Below are positions 43,003 to 52,813 of a stretch of 64,000 nt of DNA, one piece after another (the stretch's first letter is position 1; each line of letters begins with the position of its first letter). The notes beneath the pieces are model-generated. The model was not told the origin of the DNA. It made no database searches and worked only from the letters and a program-made list of their open reading frames with translations. Position numbers and translations under genes: made by a program. Source of the DNA: Streptomyces avicenniae (GTDB lineage: Bacteria; Actinomycetota; Actinomycetes; Streptomycetales; Streptomycetaceae). Location of the stretch: the NCBI RefSeq assembly GCF_000719135.1, contig NZ_JOEK01000002.1, positions 434,001-498,000 on the forward strand, given 5' to 3'.

Positions 43003-43782
43003 ATGGCCGAGCGCAAGCCCGTCGAGTCCTGGCTGACCGACATGGACGGCGTCCTCATCCACGAGGGCGTCCCCGTGCCGGGGGCCGACCGCTTCCTGAA
43101 GCGGCTCCAGGAGTCGGGGAAACCGTTCCTGGTGCTGACCAACAACTCGATGTACACCCGGCGTGACCTCCAGGCCCGGCTGACGCGGATGGGGCTGACG
43201 GTGCCGCCCGAGGCGATCTGGACCTCGGCGCTGGCCACCGCGCAGTTCCTGGACATCCAGCGGCCGGGCGGCACGGCGTACGTCATCGGCGAGGCGGGCC
43301 TGACGACGGCGCTGCACGACGTCGGGTACGTGCTGAGCGACCAGGCGCCGGACTACGTGGTCCTGGGCGAGACCAGGACGTACAGCTTCGAGTCGCTGAC
43401 CAAGGCGATCCGGCTGATCAACGGCGGGGCGCGGTTCATCGCGACCAACCCGGACCACACCGGCCCGTCGGCGGAGGGCGCGCTGCCCGCCACCGGCTCG
43501 GTCGCGGCGCTGATCACGAAGGCGACCGGCCGCGAGCCGTACTTCGTCGGCAAGCCCAACCCGCTGATGATGCGCACCGGGCTCAACATGCTGGGCGCGC
43601 ACTCGGAGACGAGCGCGATGATCGGCGACCGGATGGACACCGACGTGCTGGCGGGCCTTGAGGCGGGGATGGAGACGTTCCTCGTGCTCACCGGGCTGAC
43701 CGGCGCGGAGGAGATCGACCGGTTCCCGTTCCGGCCGTCCGCCGTGGTGGACTCGATCGCCGATCTGGTGGACAGGATCTGA
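43003..43782 (+). CDS. HAD-IIA (NagD-like) phosphatase
   Basis: 259 residues. HAD motif I LTDMDGVL (nucleophile Asp), motif II LTNNS, motif III Lys in VGKPNPLMM and motif IV MIGDRMDTDV. The cap arrangement and length are those of the NagD/IIA subfamily, which removes phosphate from nucleotides or sugar phosphates. GGAG at 8 nt from the ATG; downstream of bcp. A strong hairpin follows. Confidence 0.9.
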   Translation: MAERKPVESWLTDMDGVLIHEGVPVPGADRFLKRLQESGKPFLVLTNNSMYTRRDLQARLTRMGLTVPPEAIWTSALATAQFLDIQRPGGTAYVIGEAGLTTALHDVGYVLSDQAPDYVVLGETRTYSFESLTKAIRLINGGARFIATNPDHTGPSAEGALPATGSVAALITKATGREPYFVGKPNPLMMRTGLNMLGAHSETSAMIGDRMDTDVLAGLEAGMETFLVLTGLTGAEEIDRFPFRPSAVVDSIADLVDRI

Positions 43783-43790
43783 CGCACGCT

Positions 43791-43829
43791 CCCGGACGGC
43801 CCCCCTGCGGATGCGGGCGGCCGTCCGGG
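43791..43829 (+). terminator. Terminator after the bcp-NagD operon
   Basis: Perfect 11-bp stem CCCGGACGGCC / GGCCGTCCGGG with a 17-nt loop, 8 nt past the stop codon. Confidence 0.7.
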
Positions 43830-43865
43830 GAGGGACCTTCGAGATACCGATCCGGAGGTCTTCCC

Positions 43866-44516
43866 ATGGGTATCCCCTTCTCTGTCAGGCTCACCGTGTG
43901 TGCGGCGCTGGTCACGGCGGCGGGCGGCGCCGCGGCGTCGGCGGCGGACGGCGATCCGGTCCCGGCCGCGGGTGGCGGCGGGGGCGCGGGCGTCCGCGTG
44001 ACGCCGCTGAGTCCGCGCCCCGGTGACGAGATCGACCTGACGATCACCGGCTGCGCGGAGCGGCGGGCCACGGCCAGGTCGGACGGCTTCGCCGCCGAGG
44101 CGCTGCTGGCGCCCGCGCCGGACGACGACGGGAACGGCCTGTTCGGCGAGGCCCGCGTCAGCTCCACCGTGGAGCCGGGGGTGTACTCCATCGACGTCTC
44201 CTGCGACGGCGCGGACGCCAAGGTGTCGGGACGGCTCGTCATCACCGGCACGGGCGGCGGAGGCGGCGGGCGCGGGGAGGGCGAGGGCCACGGGCGTGAC
44301 CACGAGCGCGAGCCGGGCGGCGGCGGGCCAGGCCCGCGTCCTGGGGAGCCCGCGCCCCGCCCCACGGGCCCGGTCGAGGCGGGCGGCGGCGGCACGGCGG
44401 GCGAAGGGCCGGGGGACGACGTCCTCACGACGGGCCCCGCCGGTCTCGCGCTCGGCGGCGGCGCGCTGCTCGGCGCGGGGACGCTCCTCGCCGTCCGCAG
44501 ACTGCGGCGGCGGTGA
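43866..44516 (+). CDS. Secreted Gly/Pro-rich protein with a sorting-signal-like C-terminus
   Basis: 216 residues. Signal peptide (about residues 1-27), an Ig-like beta domain with two Cys (ITGCAERR ... DVSCDGAD), a disordered Gly/Pro/His/Glu-rich stretch (about 125-180), then VLTTG, a hydrophobic segment and the basic tail RRLRRR. This tripartite end resembles a cell-wall sorting signal with a degenerate LPXTG-like motif. The sortase gene overlaps its stop codon, so it is a probable substrate. ATG 43866 with GGAGG about 9 nt upstream. Confidence 0.78.
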   Translation: MGIPFSVRLTVCAALVTAAGGAAASAADGDPVPAAGGGGGAGVRVTPLSPRPGDEIDLTITGCAERRATARSDGFAAEALLAPAPDDDGNGLFGEARVSSTVEPGVYSIDVSCDGADAKVSGRLVITGTGGGGGGRGEGEGHGRDHEREPGGGGPGPRPGEPAPRPTGPVEAGGGGTAGEGPGDDVLTTGPAGLALGGGALLGAGTLLAVRRLRRR

Positions 44517-45175
44517 AGGGCGCGCTGGCCGCGGCGGCGACCTGGGCGCTCCTCATCGGCGGACTGTGGCTGTGGGGCGCGCACCTGACGGACCGTGGCG
44601 CGTCGGAACCTCGGGCCGCCGCCGTACGGGGGCCGGGGAGCGAGGCGCGCGAGGCGGCCCCGCTGCCGCCCGCCGCGCGCCCCCTGACCGGCGGCGGGCC
44701 GCCGCGGCGGCTGGAGATCGCGGCGCTCGGCGTCAGCGCCGACGTCATCGAGCGCGGCGTGGACACCGCGTCGGGCGGCGTCGATCCGCCGCCGTTCACG
44801 GCCTCGGGCAAGGTCGGCTGGTACGCGGACGGCCCGACGCCCGGCGCGGTCGGCCCGGCCGTGCTGGTCGGCCATGTGGACACCGAGGAGGAGCCCGCCG
44901 TGTTCCACCGGCTGCGGGAGGCCGAGCCCGGCAGCGAGATCCGGGTGACGCGGCAGGACGGCAGCGTCGCGGAGTTCACCGTGCGGGCCGTGGAGCTGGT
45001 GGAGCGCGACGCGTTCGACGCCGACCTGGTGTACGGCGCGCGGCGGCCGGGGGCGGCCGAGCTGCGGCTGATCACCTGCGGCGGCGCCTTCGACAGGGAG
45101 CGCGACAGCTACTCGGCGAACGTGGTCGTGGACGCGTACCTGACGGGCACGTCCGCCGCGCACACGCCCGCCTGA
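44513..45175 (+). CDS. Class F sortase
   Basis: 220 residues. N-terminal membrane anchor (about 4-25), then a sortase domain with the catalytic His in LVGHVDT, Cys in LITCGG and Arg in RERDSYS. The class F type is the form found in actinobacteria with no other sortase features. It would link secreted proteins to the peptidoglycan. GTG 44513 overlaps the preceding stop (GTGA), so translation is coupled to the putative substrate gene. Confidence 0.88.
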   Translation: MKGALAAAATWALLIGGLWLWGAHLTDRGASEPRAAAVRGPGSEAREAAPLPPAARPLTGGGPPRRLEIAALGVSADVIERGVDTASGGVDPPPFTASGKVGWYADGPTPGAVGPAVLVGHVDTEEEPAVFHRLREAEPGSEIRVTRQDGSVAEFTVRAVELVERDAFDADLVYGARRPGAAELRLITCGGAFDRERDSYSANVVVDAYLTGTSAAHTPA

Positions 45176-45207
45176 ACACGCCCGCCTGGCCCGGGGCGGG
45201 GCGCGCG

Positions 45208-45810
45208 TCAGGCCAGGACGGCGCCGATCTCGGGAGCCAGCGCGCGGAAGGCGCGCCCGCGGTGGCTGATCGCGTTCTTCTCGTCGGGCGACAGCTCGGC
45301 GCAGGTGCGGGTGTCGCCCTCGACCTCAAGGATCGGGTCGTAGCCGAAGCCGTTCGCCCCGGTGGGCGCGAACCGCAGGGTGCCGGGGAGGCGGCCCTCG
45401 GTGACGCGTTCGGTGCCGTCCGGCAGGGCGAGCGCGGCGGCGCACACGAAGTACGCGCCCCGGTGCCCGGCCGGGACGTCGGCGAGCTGCGCGAGCAGCA
45501 GGTCGAGGTTGGCGAGGTCGTCGCCGTGCCGCCCGGCCCAGCGCGCGGAGAAGATGCCGGGCGCCCCGCCGAGGACGTCCACGCACAGCCCCGAGTCGTC
45601 GGCGACGGCCGGGAGCCCGCTGGCGCGGGCGAGGGCGTGGGCCTTCAGCAGCGCGTTCTCCGCGAAGGTCACACCCGTCTCCCGGACGTCGGGCGCGCCG
45701 GGCACGGCGTCGGCGCCGATCAGCTCGACGGTGACACCGGCCTCGGTGAGGATGGCGCGCAGCTCGGTGATCTTGTGGGTGTTGCGGGTGGCGAGGACGA
45801 GTCGTTGCAT
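45208..45810 (-). CDS. rdgB: RdgB/HAM1 XTP/dITP pyrophosphatase
   Basis: 200 residues. LVLATRNTHKITEL at the N-terminus is the nucleotide-binding signature, followed by VTFAENALLKA, ADDSGLCVDVL, GANGFGYDPIL and SHRGRA. It hydrolyses non-canonical purine triphosphates (ITP, XTP) to monophosphates, protecting DNA and RNA. In streptomycetes it usually neighbours rph, as here after the OYE/MerR/lipoprotein genes. Confidence 0.95.
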   Translation of the reverse strand: MQRLVLATRNTHKITELRAILTEAGVTVELIGADAVPGAPDVRETGVTFAENALLKAHALARASGLPAVADDSGLCVDVLGGAPGIFSARWAGRHGDDLANLDLLLAQLADVPAGHRGAYFVCAAALALPDGTERVTEGRLPGTLRFAPTGANGFGYDPILEVEGDTRTCAELSPDEKNAISHRGRAFRALAPEIGAVLA

Positions 45811-45869
45811 GCGTCCGATTATGTCCGGGGCGGGTCTCGCCCCCGCCGCCCGGTCCTTCCGCCCCCGGG

Positions 45870-46943
45870 TCAGGCGGCGTAGCGGTACGCCGGGTACGTG
45901 AGGTACCCCGCGTCGCCGCCCTGGTAGTAGGTGTTCTCGTCCACGGGCGCGAGCGGGAGCCCGGCGCGCAGGCGTTCGACGAGGTCGGGGTTGGAGATGA
46001 AGGGCCGTCCGAAGCTGATCAGGTCGGCGCCGAGCCCGAGCCAGTGGTCGGCGGCGGCCCTGTCGGTCTGCTTGGGGCCCATGGGGACGACCGGGTTGAC
46101 GATCAGGGCGCCGGGCCAGGCGCGGCGCAGCCCGGTCAGCACCTCTTCCTCCGTGGTCGCCTCCAGGTGGAGGTAGGCGAGGCCGAGGGGGGCGAGCGCG
46201 GCCAGCAGGGCGGCGTACAGCTCGGGCACGTCGGTCTCGCGGACGCCCCAGAAGGTGCCGCCAGGCGAGAGCCTGATGCCGGTGCGGGCGGCGCCCACGG
46301 CGTCCACGGTGGCGGTGACGGCCTCGACCGCGAACCGGATGCGGTGGGCGACGGGGCCGCCGTAGCGGTCGGTGCGCAGGTTGGCGTTGGAGGACAGGAA
46401 CTGCGAGATGAGGTAGCCGTTGGCGCCGTGGAGTTCGACGCCGTCGAAGCCCGCCTCGACGGCGCGCCGGGCGGCGTCGGCGTAGGAGCGTGCCTGCTCG
46501 GGCACCTCGTCCGTGCCCAGGGCGCGGGGGACGGGCGCGGGCAGGGGTCCGCCGGGGGTGAACACCTGCCCCACGGCGGCGACGGCGGACGGCCCGACCG
46601 GCTGGCGTCCGATGGTGTCCGGGTGCGACACCCGGCCGCCGTGCATGATCTGGGCGAAGATGCGCCCGCCGCTCGCGTGGACGGCGTGCGTGACGGGCCG
46701 CCAGGCGTCCACCTGCGCGTCGGTGTGCAGGCCGGGGGTGCCCGGGTTGGACTGCCCGACGACGTTCGGCTGCACCCCCTCGCTGACGATCAGCCCGGCG
46801 GTGGACCGCTGCGCGTAGTAGGCGGCCATCGAGGGTGTCGCCAGGCCACCGGCGGCGGCGCGGACCCGGGTCATCGGGGCCATCACGACGCGGTTGGGCA
46901 GGTCCAGCTCTCCGAGGCGGTTGCGGTCGAACAGCGTGGTCAT
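45870..46943 (-). CDS. Old Yellow Enzyme family alkene reductase
   Basis: 357 residues, FMN-dependent TIM barrel. LPNRVVMAPMTR near the start, the substrate-binding His-Asn pair in ELHGANGYLISQF, and FGRPFISNPDL at the end are OYE/NemA features. It reduces activated C=C bonds of electrophiles with NADPH. ATG 46943 has AAGGAG about 6 nt upstream, which excludes the longer frame. Divergent from a MerR gene, with a MerR-type promoter between, so it is probably induced by reactive electrophiles. Confidence 0.92.
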   Translation of the reverse strand: MTTLFDRNRLGELDLPNRVVMAPMTRVRAAAGGLATPSMAAYYAQRSTAGLIVSEGVQPNVVGQSNPGTPGLHTDAQVDAWRPVTHAVHASGGRIFAQIMHGGRVSHPDTIGRQPVGPSAVAAVGQVFTPGGPLPAPVPRALGTDEVPEQARSYADAARRAVEAGFDGVELHGANGYLISQFLSSNANLRTDRYGGPVAHRIRFAVEAVTATVDAVGAARTGIRLSPGGTFWGVRETDVPELYAALLAALAPLGLAYLHLEATTEEEVLTGLRRAWPGALIVNPVVPMGPKQTDRAAADHWLGLGADLISFGRPFISNPDLVERLRAGLPLAPVDENTYYQGGDAGYLTYPAYRYAA

Positions 46944-47001
46944 GCGGGGCTCCTTCACGCGGGCCGTCGAGAGGGACCCGCGGTGACGGGCCCCGACGGC
47001 T

Positions 47002-47033
47002 ACGCTAGAACCTGACATTGATGTGAGAGGCAA
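47002..47033 (-). promoter_or_regulatory. MerR-type promoter/operator of the OYE gene
   Basis: On the minus strand, TTGCCT (47033-47028) and TAGCGT (47007-47002) are separated by 20 nt, longer than the usual 17. The spacer contains the imperfect dyad CTGACAT-TG-ATGTGAG (47012-47027 on the plus strand). Elongated spacers with a central dyad are the hallmark of MerR-activated promoters. Confidence 0.7.
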
Positions 47034-47067
47034 GCGATGTGACGCGGGTCACAGACGGGAGCGTGGC

Positions 47068-47439
47068 ATGCGGATCGGCGACCTCGCGGCGCGGACGGGG
47101 GCCAGCGTCCGTTCGCTGCGCTACTACGAGGAGCAGGGGCTGCTGGGGAGCACCCGCAGCCCCGGCGGGCAGCGGCACTACACGGAGGAGGACGTCGAGC
47201 GGGTCGCGTTCGTCCAGCGCCTGTACACGGCCGGGCTCTCCAGCCGCACCATCCGCGCACTCATGCCCTGCCGGGACGCCCCGAGCGACGAGAACTCGGC
47301 CGCCGCGCTGGCGCGCATGGCCGAGGAGCGCGACCGCCTCTCGGCGCACGTCGAGGAACTGCTGCGCACCCGCGACACGCTCGACGCGGTGATGGCCGCG
47401 GCGCGCGAGCACCACCAGGCGCTGCGGACCAGCGTCTAG
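47068..47439 (+). CDS. MerR-family transcriptional regulator
   Basis: 123 residues. N-terminal winged helix (MRIGDLAARTGASVRSLRYY, GLLGSTRSPGGQRHY) and a coiled-coil dimerisation helix (about 85-118). There is a single Cys in ALMPCRDAPS; no metal-binding Cys pair is seen, so a redox or electrophile signal is more likely than a metal. GGGAG about 7 nt before ATG 47068 decides this start over 47023. Divergent from OYE. Confidence 0.88.
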   Translation: MRIGDLAARTGASVRSLRYYEEQGLLGSTRSPGGQRHYTEEDVERVAFVQRLYTAGLSSRTIRALMPCRDAPSDENSAAALARMAEERDRLSAHVEELLRTRDTLDAVMAAAREHHQALRTSV

Positions 47440-47481
47440 CCCGCGCGCCCGGGAGACCTCGGCCTCCCGGGCGCGCGCGGG
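47440..47481. terminator. Bidirectional terminator
   Basis: Near-perfect 16-bp stem CCCGCGCGCCCGGGAG with its complement (one GC dinucleotide extra) and an 8-nt loop, filling the gap between the convergent MerR and lipoprotein genes. Confidence 0.85.
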
Positions 47482-47484
47482 CGA

Positions 47485-47856
47485 TCAGGAGCAGACCTCC
47501 GTCAGCTGCCCGGCCGCGTCGGTGATCGGCTGGAGATCGACCTGTACGGTCCCCTCGGCGTCCACCTGGAGCGTGTCGGCGGCGTCGGCGACGGAGTCGC
47601 CCACCTCCTGCACCTCGGCGTCCTCCATCCCGTGCAGCTCGTCGATGTTGGCCTGGAGCTCGTCCGTCGCCGCCTCGAACGCGTCGGGATCGTTGTCGTT
47701 GACGGCCTGCTGGATGTCGTTCACGTTCCCGGTGATCGCGAGGGACAGCCGGGCACAGTCCACGGCCTGCTGCACGTCACACGCGGTGGTCAGGCCGGCG
47801 GCGGTCAGCACCGTGAGGGCCGCCATCGCGGCCGTCGCCAGTCTCGTCTTCTTCAT
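47485..47856 (-). CDS. Small putative lipoprotein
   Basis: 123 residues. Signal peptide with lipobox LTTAC, so it is anchored by Cys26; the mature part is acidic, helical, with repeated ITGNVNDIQQAV / DNDPDAFEAATDELQ segments and a second Cys at the C-terminus (TEVCS). Function unknown. It starts 10 nt after the rph stop and is probably co-transcribed with rph. Confidence 0.85.
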   Translation of the reverse strand: MKKTRLATAAMAALTVLTAAGLTTACDVQQAVDCARLSLAITGNVNDIQQAVNDNDPDAFEAATDELQANIDELHGMEDAEVQEVGDSVADAADTLQVDAEGTVQVDLQPITDAAGQLTEVCS

Positions 47857-47866
47857 GACCGAATCT

Positions 47867-48595
47867 TTACCCTGTGGCCAGAGCCGTACGCTGCGCCTCG
47901 TCGAGTTGTGCGCAGCCGCCCGAGGCGAGGTCGAGGAGCGCGTCCAGTTCCTCGCGCGCGAACGGCGCGCCCTCCGCGGTGCCCTGCACCTCCACGAAGC
48001 GCCCGTCGCCGGTGCGGACGACGTTCATGTCCGTCTCCGCCTTCACGTCCTCGGCGTAGTTGAGGTCGAGCAGCGGCACGCCGTCCACGATGCCGACGCT
48101 GACCGCGGCGACGGAGCCGGTCAGCGGCTCGGCGCGCCCCTTGACCAGCTTGTGCGCGCGCGCCCAGGTGACGGCGTCGGCCAGCGCGACGTACGCGCCG
48201 GTGATGGCGGCGGTACGGGTGCCGCCGTCGGCCTGGAGGACGTCGCAGTCGAGCACGACGGTGTTCTCGCCCAGCGCCCTGAAGTCCACGACGGCGCGCA
48301 GCGAGCGGCCGATGAGGCGGGAGATCTCGTGCGTCCTGCCGCCGATCTTGCCGCGCACCGACTCGCGGTCGCCGCGAGTGTTGGTGGCGCGCGGGAGCAT
48401 CGCGTACTCGCCGGTGACCCACCCCTCGCCGCTGCCCCGGCGCCAGCGCGGGACGCCCTCGGTCACGCTGGCCGTGCACAGCACCCGGGTGTCCCCGAAG
48501 GAGACGAGGACCGAGCCCTCGGCGTGCTTGCTCCAGCCGCGTTCGATGCGGACGGGGCGGAGCTGGTCGGCCGAGCGGCCGTCGATACGAGACAT
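47867..48595 (-). CDS. rph: RNase PH
   Basis: 242 residues. Full-length RNase PH with [19 protein letters not shown], the [17 protein letters not shown] core including the phosphate-binding Arg, [19 protein letters not shown] and the C-terminal helix. It trims tRNA 3' ends using phosphate. Linked to rdgB in the usual order; downstream of an RNase Z-like gene 19 nt away, so an RNA-processing and nucleotide-sanitising operon is plausible. Confidence 0.96.
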   Translation of the reverse strand: MSRIDGRSADQLRPVRIERGWSKHAEGSVLVSFGDTRVLCTASVTEGVPRWRRGSGEGWVTGEYAMLPRATNTRGDRESVRGKIGGRTHEISRLIGRSLRAVVDFRALGENTVVLDCDVLQADGGTRTAAITGAYVALADAVTWARAHKLVKGRAEPLTGSVAAVSVGIVDGVPLLDLNYAEDVKAETDMNVVRTGDGRFVEVQGTAEGAPFAREELDALLDLASGGCAQLDEAQRTALATG

Positions 48596-48614
48596 GGGCC
48601 GAGCCTAGTCGGGG

Positions 48615-49370
48615 TCAGATCTCGTAGACCGCCCCGGGCCTGGCCAGCTCGACGGGCCCGTCGAAGGCGGCCTTGGCGTCGGAGAGGTTGACCTGCGCGT
48701 CGGTCCACGGCGGGATGTGCGTGAGGACGAGCCGCTCCGCGCCCGCGCGCTGGGCGCACTCCCCCGCCTCGCGGCCGTTGATGTGGACCTCGGGCAGGTC
48801 CTCCTTGCCGTCGGTGAACGACGCCTCGCACAGGAAGAGGTCGGCGCCGCGCGCCAGTTCCGTGAGGCTGTCGCAGCGGCCGGTGTCACCCGAGTAGCAC
48901 AGGACGCGCCCCCGGTGTTCGACGCGGAAGCCGTACGTCTCCACGGGGTGGACGACGCGGTGCGCGGTGACGAGGAACGGGCCGACGGCGAACGGCCGGT
49001 CGGGCACGAGCGTGTGGAACGCGAAGACCTCGCTCATGGACCGCTCGGTGGGGGTGTCGTCGTACGCGGTCGTGAGGCGGTGCTCGGTGCCTGTCGGGCC
49101 GAAGACGGGGAGCTGCGGGCACCGGCCGCCCTCGTGGCGGTAGTAGCGCGCGACGAAGTAGGCGCACATGTCGATGCAGTGGTCCGGGTGCAGGTGGCTG
49201 AGCGCGACGGCGTCGATGTCGTACAGCCCGCAGTACTTCTGGAGCTCCCCGAGGGCGCCGTTGCCCAGGTCGAGGAGCAGCCGGAAGCCCTCGGCCTCGA
49301 CCAGGTAGCTGGAGCAGGCCGAGTCCGCGGACGGGAAGGAACCCGAGCAGCCGACGACGGTGAGCTTCAT
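48615..49370 (-). CDS. RNase Z-like metallo-beta-lactamase-fold hydrolase
   Basis: 251 residues. Metal-binding motif SHLHPDHCID (HxHxDH), further His in VVHPVE, Asp in YSGDTGRCD, and His in LTHIPPW. The layout is the short RNase Z/ElaC-like MBL fold. Whether it processes tRNA or hydrolyses a small metabolite is not clear. It starts at ATG 49370, 19 nt upstream of rph. Confidence 0.88.
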   Translation of the reverse strand: MKLTVVGCSGSFPSADSACSSYLVEAEGFRLLLDLGNGALGELQKYCGLYDIDAVALSHLHPDHCIDMCAYFVARYYRHEGGRCPQLPVFGPTGTEHRLTTAYDDTPTERSMSEVFAFHTLVPDRPFAVGPFLVTAHRVVHPVETYGFRVEHRGRVLCYSGDTGRCDSLTELARGADLFLCEASFTDGKEDLPEVHINGREAGECAQRAGAERLVLTHIPPWTDAQVNLSDAKAAFDGPVELARPGAVYEI

Positions 49371-49486
49371 GGAACGGGGAACCTCCGGTGTGGGGTTCGA
49401 ACGACTCTAAGTCGCATCGGACCGTGCCGTGCCTCGCGCGTGCCGCGGTGTGGGCGGAATCACCAGCGCGGGGTACCGTCGCACGT

Positions 49487-49618
49487 GTGGACGGAGTGTG
49501 GTGGCTGGCGCTGGGCGCGGTGGCCGTTCTGGGGCTGATCGCGGCGGTGGTCGATGGCGCCGGGCGGCTGGGCGGCAGGCCCCGCCGCGGGCGGCGGCGC
49601 GGACGCCGCCGCGACTGA
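49487..49618 (+). CDS. Small single-pass membrane protein
   Basis: 43 residues: a hydrophobic segment (VWWLALGAVAVLGLIAAVV) followed by a very basic tail (RPRRGRRRGRRRD). TACCGT at 49474-49479 lies 7 nt before GTG 49487, so it is probably leaderless. Similar tiny membrane proteins occur in streptomycetes; role unknown. It ends next to the rodA stop on the other strand. Confidence 0.5.
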   Translation: MDGVWWLALGAVAVLGLIAAVVDGAGRLGGRPRRGRRRGRRRD

Positions 49619-50815
49619 TCACATCCGGCTGCGCGAGCGGGCACGGATGGCCAGCAGCAGACCCACCGCGATCCAGATCGCGAACATGGACGAGCCGCCG
49701 TAGGACAGGAACGGAAGCGGCAGGCCGGTCACCGGCATGATGCCGAGCGCCATCCCCATGTTCTGGAACGCCTGGAACGCGATCCACGCCACGATCGAGG
49801 CGGCGACGATCGTCCCGTACATGTCCGGCGCGCCCGAGGCGATGCGGCAGCCGCGCCACAGGATCACCCCGATGAGCACGATGACGGACGCGGCGCCGAC
49901 GAAGCCGAGTTCCTCGCCGACGACGGTGAAGATGAAGTCGGTGTGCTGCTCGGGCACGAACTGCCCCGTCGTCTGGCTGCCGTGGAACAGGCCTTGGCCG
50001 GTCAGCCCGCCGGAACCGATCGCGATGCGGGCCTGGTTGGTGTTGTACCCGACCCCGGCCGGGTCGAGGGAGGGGTTGGCGAAGGCCGCGAACCGGTTGA
50101 TCTGGTACGCGTCCAGCAGCCCGGCCTGCCAGACGGCCAGCGCGCCGCCGATGCCGAGGCCGATGAGCCCGAGGATCCAGCCGCGCCCGGTGCCCGACGC
50201 GATGAGCGCGCCGAGCGTGATGGCGGCGAGCACCATCGTCTGGCCGACGTCCGGCATCAGCATGATGATCACGGCGGGGAGCGCGACGAGGCCGAGGGCC
50301 TGGAGGACGGCGCGGGTGTCGGGGCGGGGGCGCTGGTCGCTCTCCAGCGGCGCGGCGAGCAGCGTCGCGACGGCGAGGATGACGCCGACCTTGACCAGCT
50401 CGGACGGCTGGAACGCGAAGCCGCCCGGCAGCTGGATCCAGCTGCGGGAGCCGTTGATGGAGGAGCCGAGCGGGCTGAGGACGGCCAGCGACATCAGCAG
50501 CGACAGGACGTACAGGACGGGGACGGCGTTCCGCAGCCGCACGTGCCCGAGCCAGACCATGACGGCGGCGAGCCCGCCGCCGATGCTGAGGTTCAGGATG
50601 TGGCGCAGCAGGAAGTACTGCGGGTCACCGTTGTTGAGGTCGGTCCTGCCGCGTGTCGCGGAGTAGACGAGCAGGGTGCCGAGGACGGCCAGGACACCGG
50701 CCGACCCGAGCAGCCACCAGTCGAGGCGCCGGACGACGGAGTCCCGGGCTCTGATCCTGGTCCAGACGGACTGCTCGGCGGCCGGCGGCGCGAGGGGGTA
50801 GCTGCGTACGGTCAC
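49619..50815 (-). CDS. rodA: RodA/FtsW-family peptidoglycan polymerase (SEDS)
   Basis: 398 residues, about ten membrane segments. SEDS motifs include GSSINGSRSWIQLPG, FQPSELVKVG, LMPDVGQTMV, EQHTDFIFTVVGEELGF and GLPLPFLSYGGSS. SEDS proteins polymerise lipid II together with a class B PBP. It is not next to mreBCD or a pbp gene here but lies 39 nt downstream of cysM, so it may be a second RodA-type protein co-transcribed with cysteine genes. Confidence 0.9.
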   Translation of the reverse strand: MTVRSYPLAPPAAEQSVWTRIRARDSVVRRLDWWLLGSAGVLAVLGTLLVYSATRGRTDLNNGDPQYFLLRHILNLSIGGGLAAVMVWLGHVRLRNAVPVLYVLSLLMSLAVLSPLGSSINGSRSWIQLPGGFAFQPSELVKVGVILAVATLLAAPLESDQRPRPDTRAVLQALGLVALPAVIIMLMPDVGQTMVLAAITLGALIASGTGRGWILGLIGLGIGGALAVWQAGLLDAYQINRFAAFANPSLDPAGVGYNTNQARIAIGSGGLTGQGLFHGSQTTGQFVPEQHTDFIFTVVGEELGFVGAASVIVLIGVILWRGCRIASGAPDMYGTIVAASIVAWIAFQAFQNMGMALGIMPVTGLPLPFLSYGGSSMFAIWIAVGLLLAIRARSRSRM

Positions 50816-50854
50816 TCCGGTGACGATACGTGGCGACGCGTGCGCCTTCGGTGA

Positions 50855-52283
<1,429 letters not shown>

Positions 52284-52368
52284 GGCGGCATCGTATCGAT
52301 TCCCCCCAGGCCCCCCAGCGATCGGTTCATCATACGGACGTGGCCGTCCCGCAGGGTGGGACCGCAGG

Positions 52369-52785
52369 TCAGACGACCCGCACCTCCTCCTCGGTCACCA
52401 CGCCCTCCACGATGCGGAACGACCGGAAGGAGACCGGCCCTTCGCCGCCGCCGCTCTCGGCGGTGGAGACGAGGACGTAGTGCGCGCCCGGCTCGTTCGC
52501 GTAGGTGATGTCGGTGCGCGAGGGGTACGCCTCGGTCGCGGTGTGCGAGTGGTAGACGACCACCGGCTCCTCGTCGCGGTCGTCCATCTCCCGGTAGAGC
52601 TTCAGCAGATCGCCCGAGTCGAACTCGTAGAACGTCGGGGAGCGGGCCGCGTTCAGCATGGGGACGAAACGCTCGGGCCGGTCGCTGCCCGCCGGTCCCG
52701 CGACGACGCCGCACGCCTCGTCGGGGTGATCGGCGCGGGCGTGGGCGGTGATCCGGTCCACCAGGTCCTGGGTGATGGTCAGCAT
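52369..52785 (-). CDS. mec: Mec, JAMM (M67) peptidase of the CysO pathway
   Basis: 138 residues. JAMM metalloprotease motif YHSHTATEAYPSRTD (H-S-H-x8-S-x2-D) with the catalytic Glu near the N-terminus (DEACGVVAG). In mycobacteria Mec+ hydrolyses the CysO-cysteine adduct to release cysteine; here it may also trim the GG-Met-Arg tail of CysO. The 85-nt gap to the leader ORF holds a separate promoter, so cysO may be transcribed with or without mec. Confidence 0.92.
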   Translation of the reverse strand: MLTITQDLVDRITAHARADHPDEACGVVAGPAGSDRPERFVPMLNAARSPTFYEFDSGDLLKLYREMDDRDEEPVVVYHSHTATEAYPSRTDITYANEPGAHYVLVSTAESGGGEGPVSFRSFRIVEGVVTEEEVRVV

Positions 52786-52813
52786 GCGGTCAGGGTAGAG
52801 CGCGCCCTCCGGC

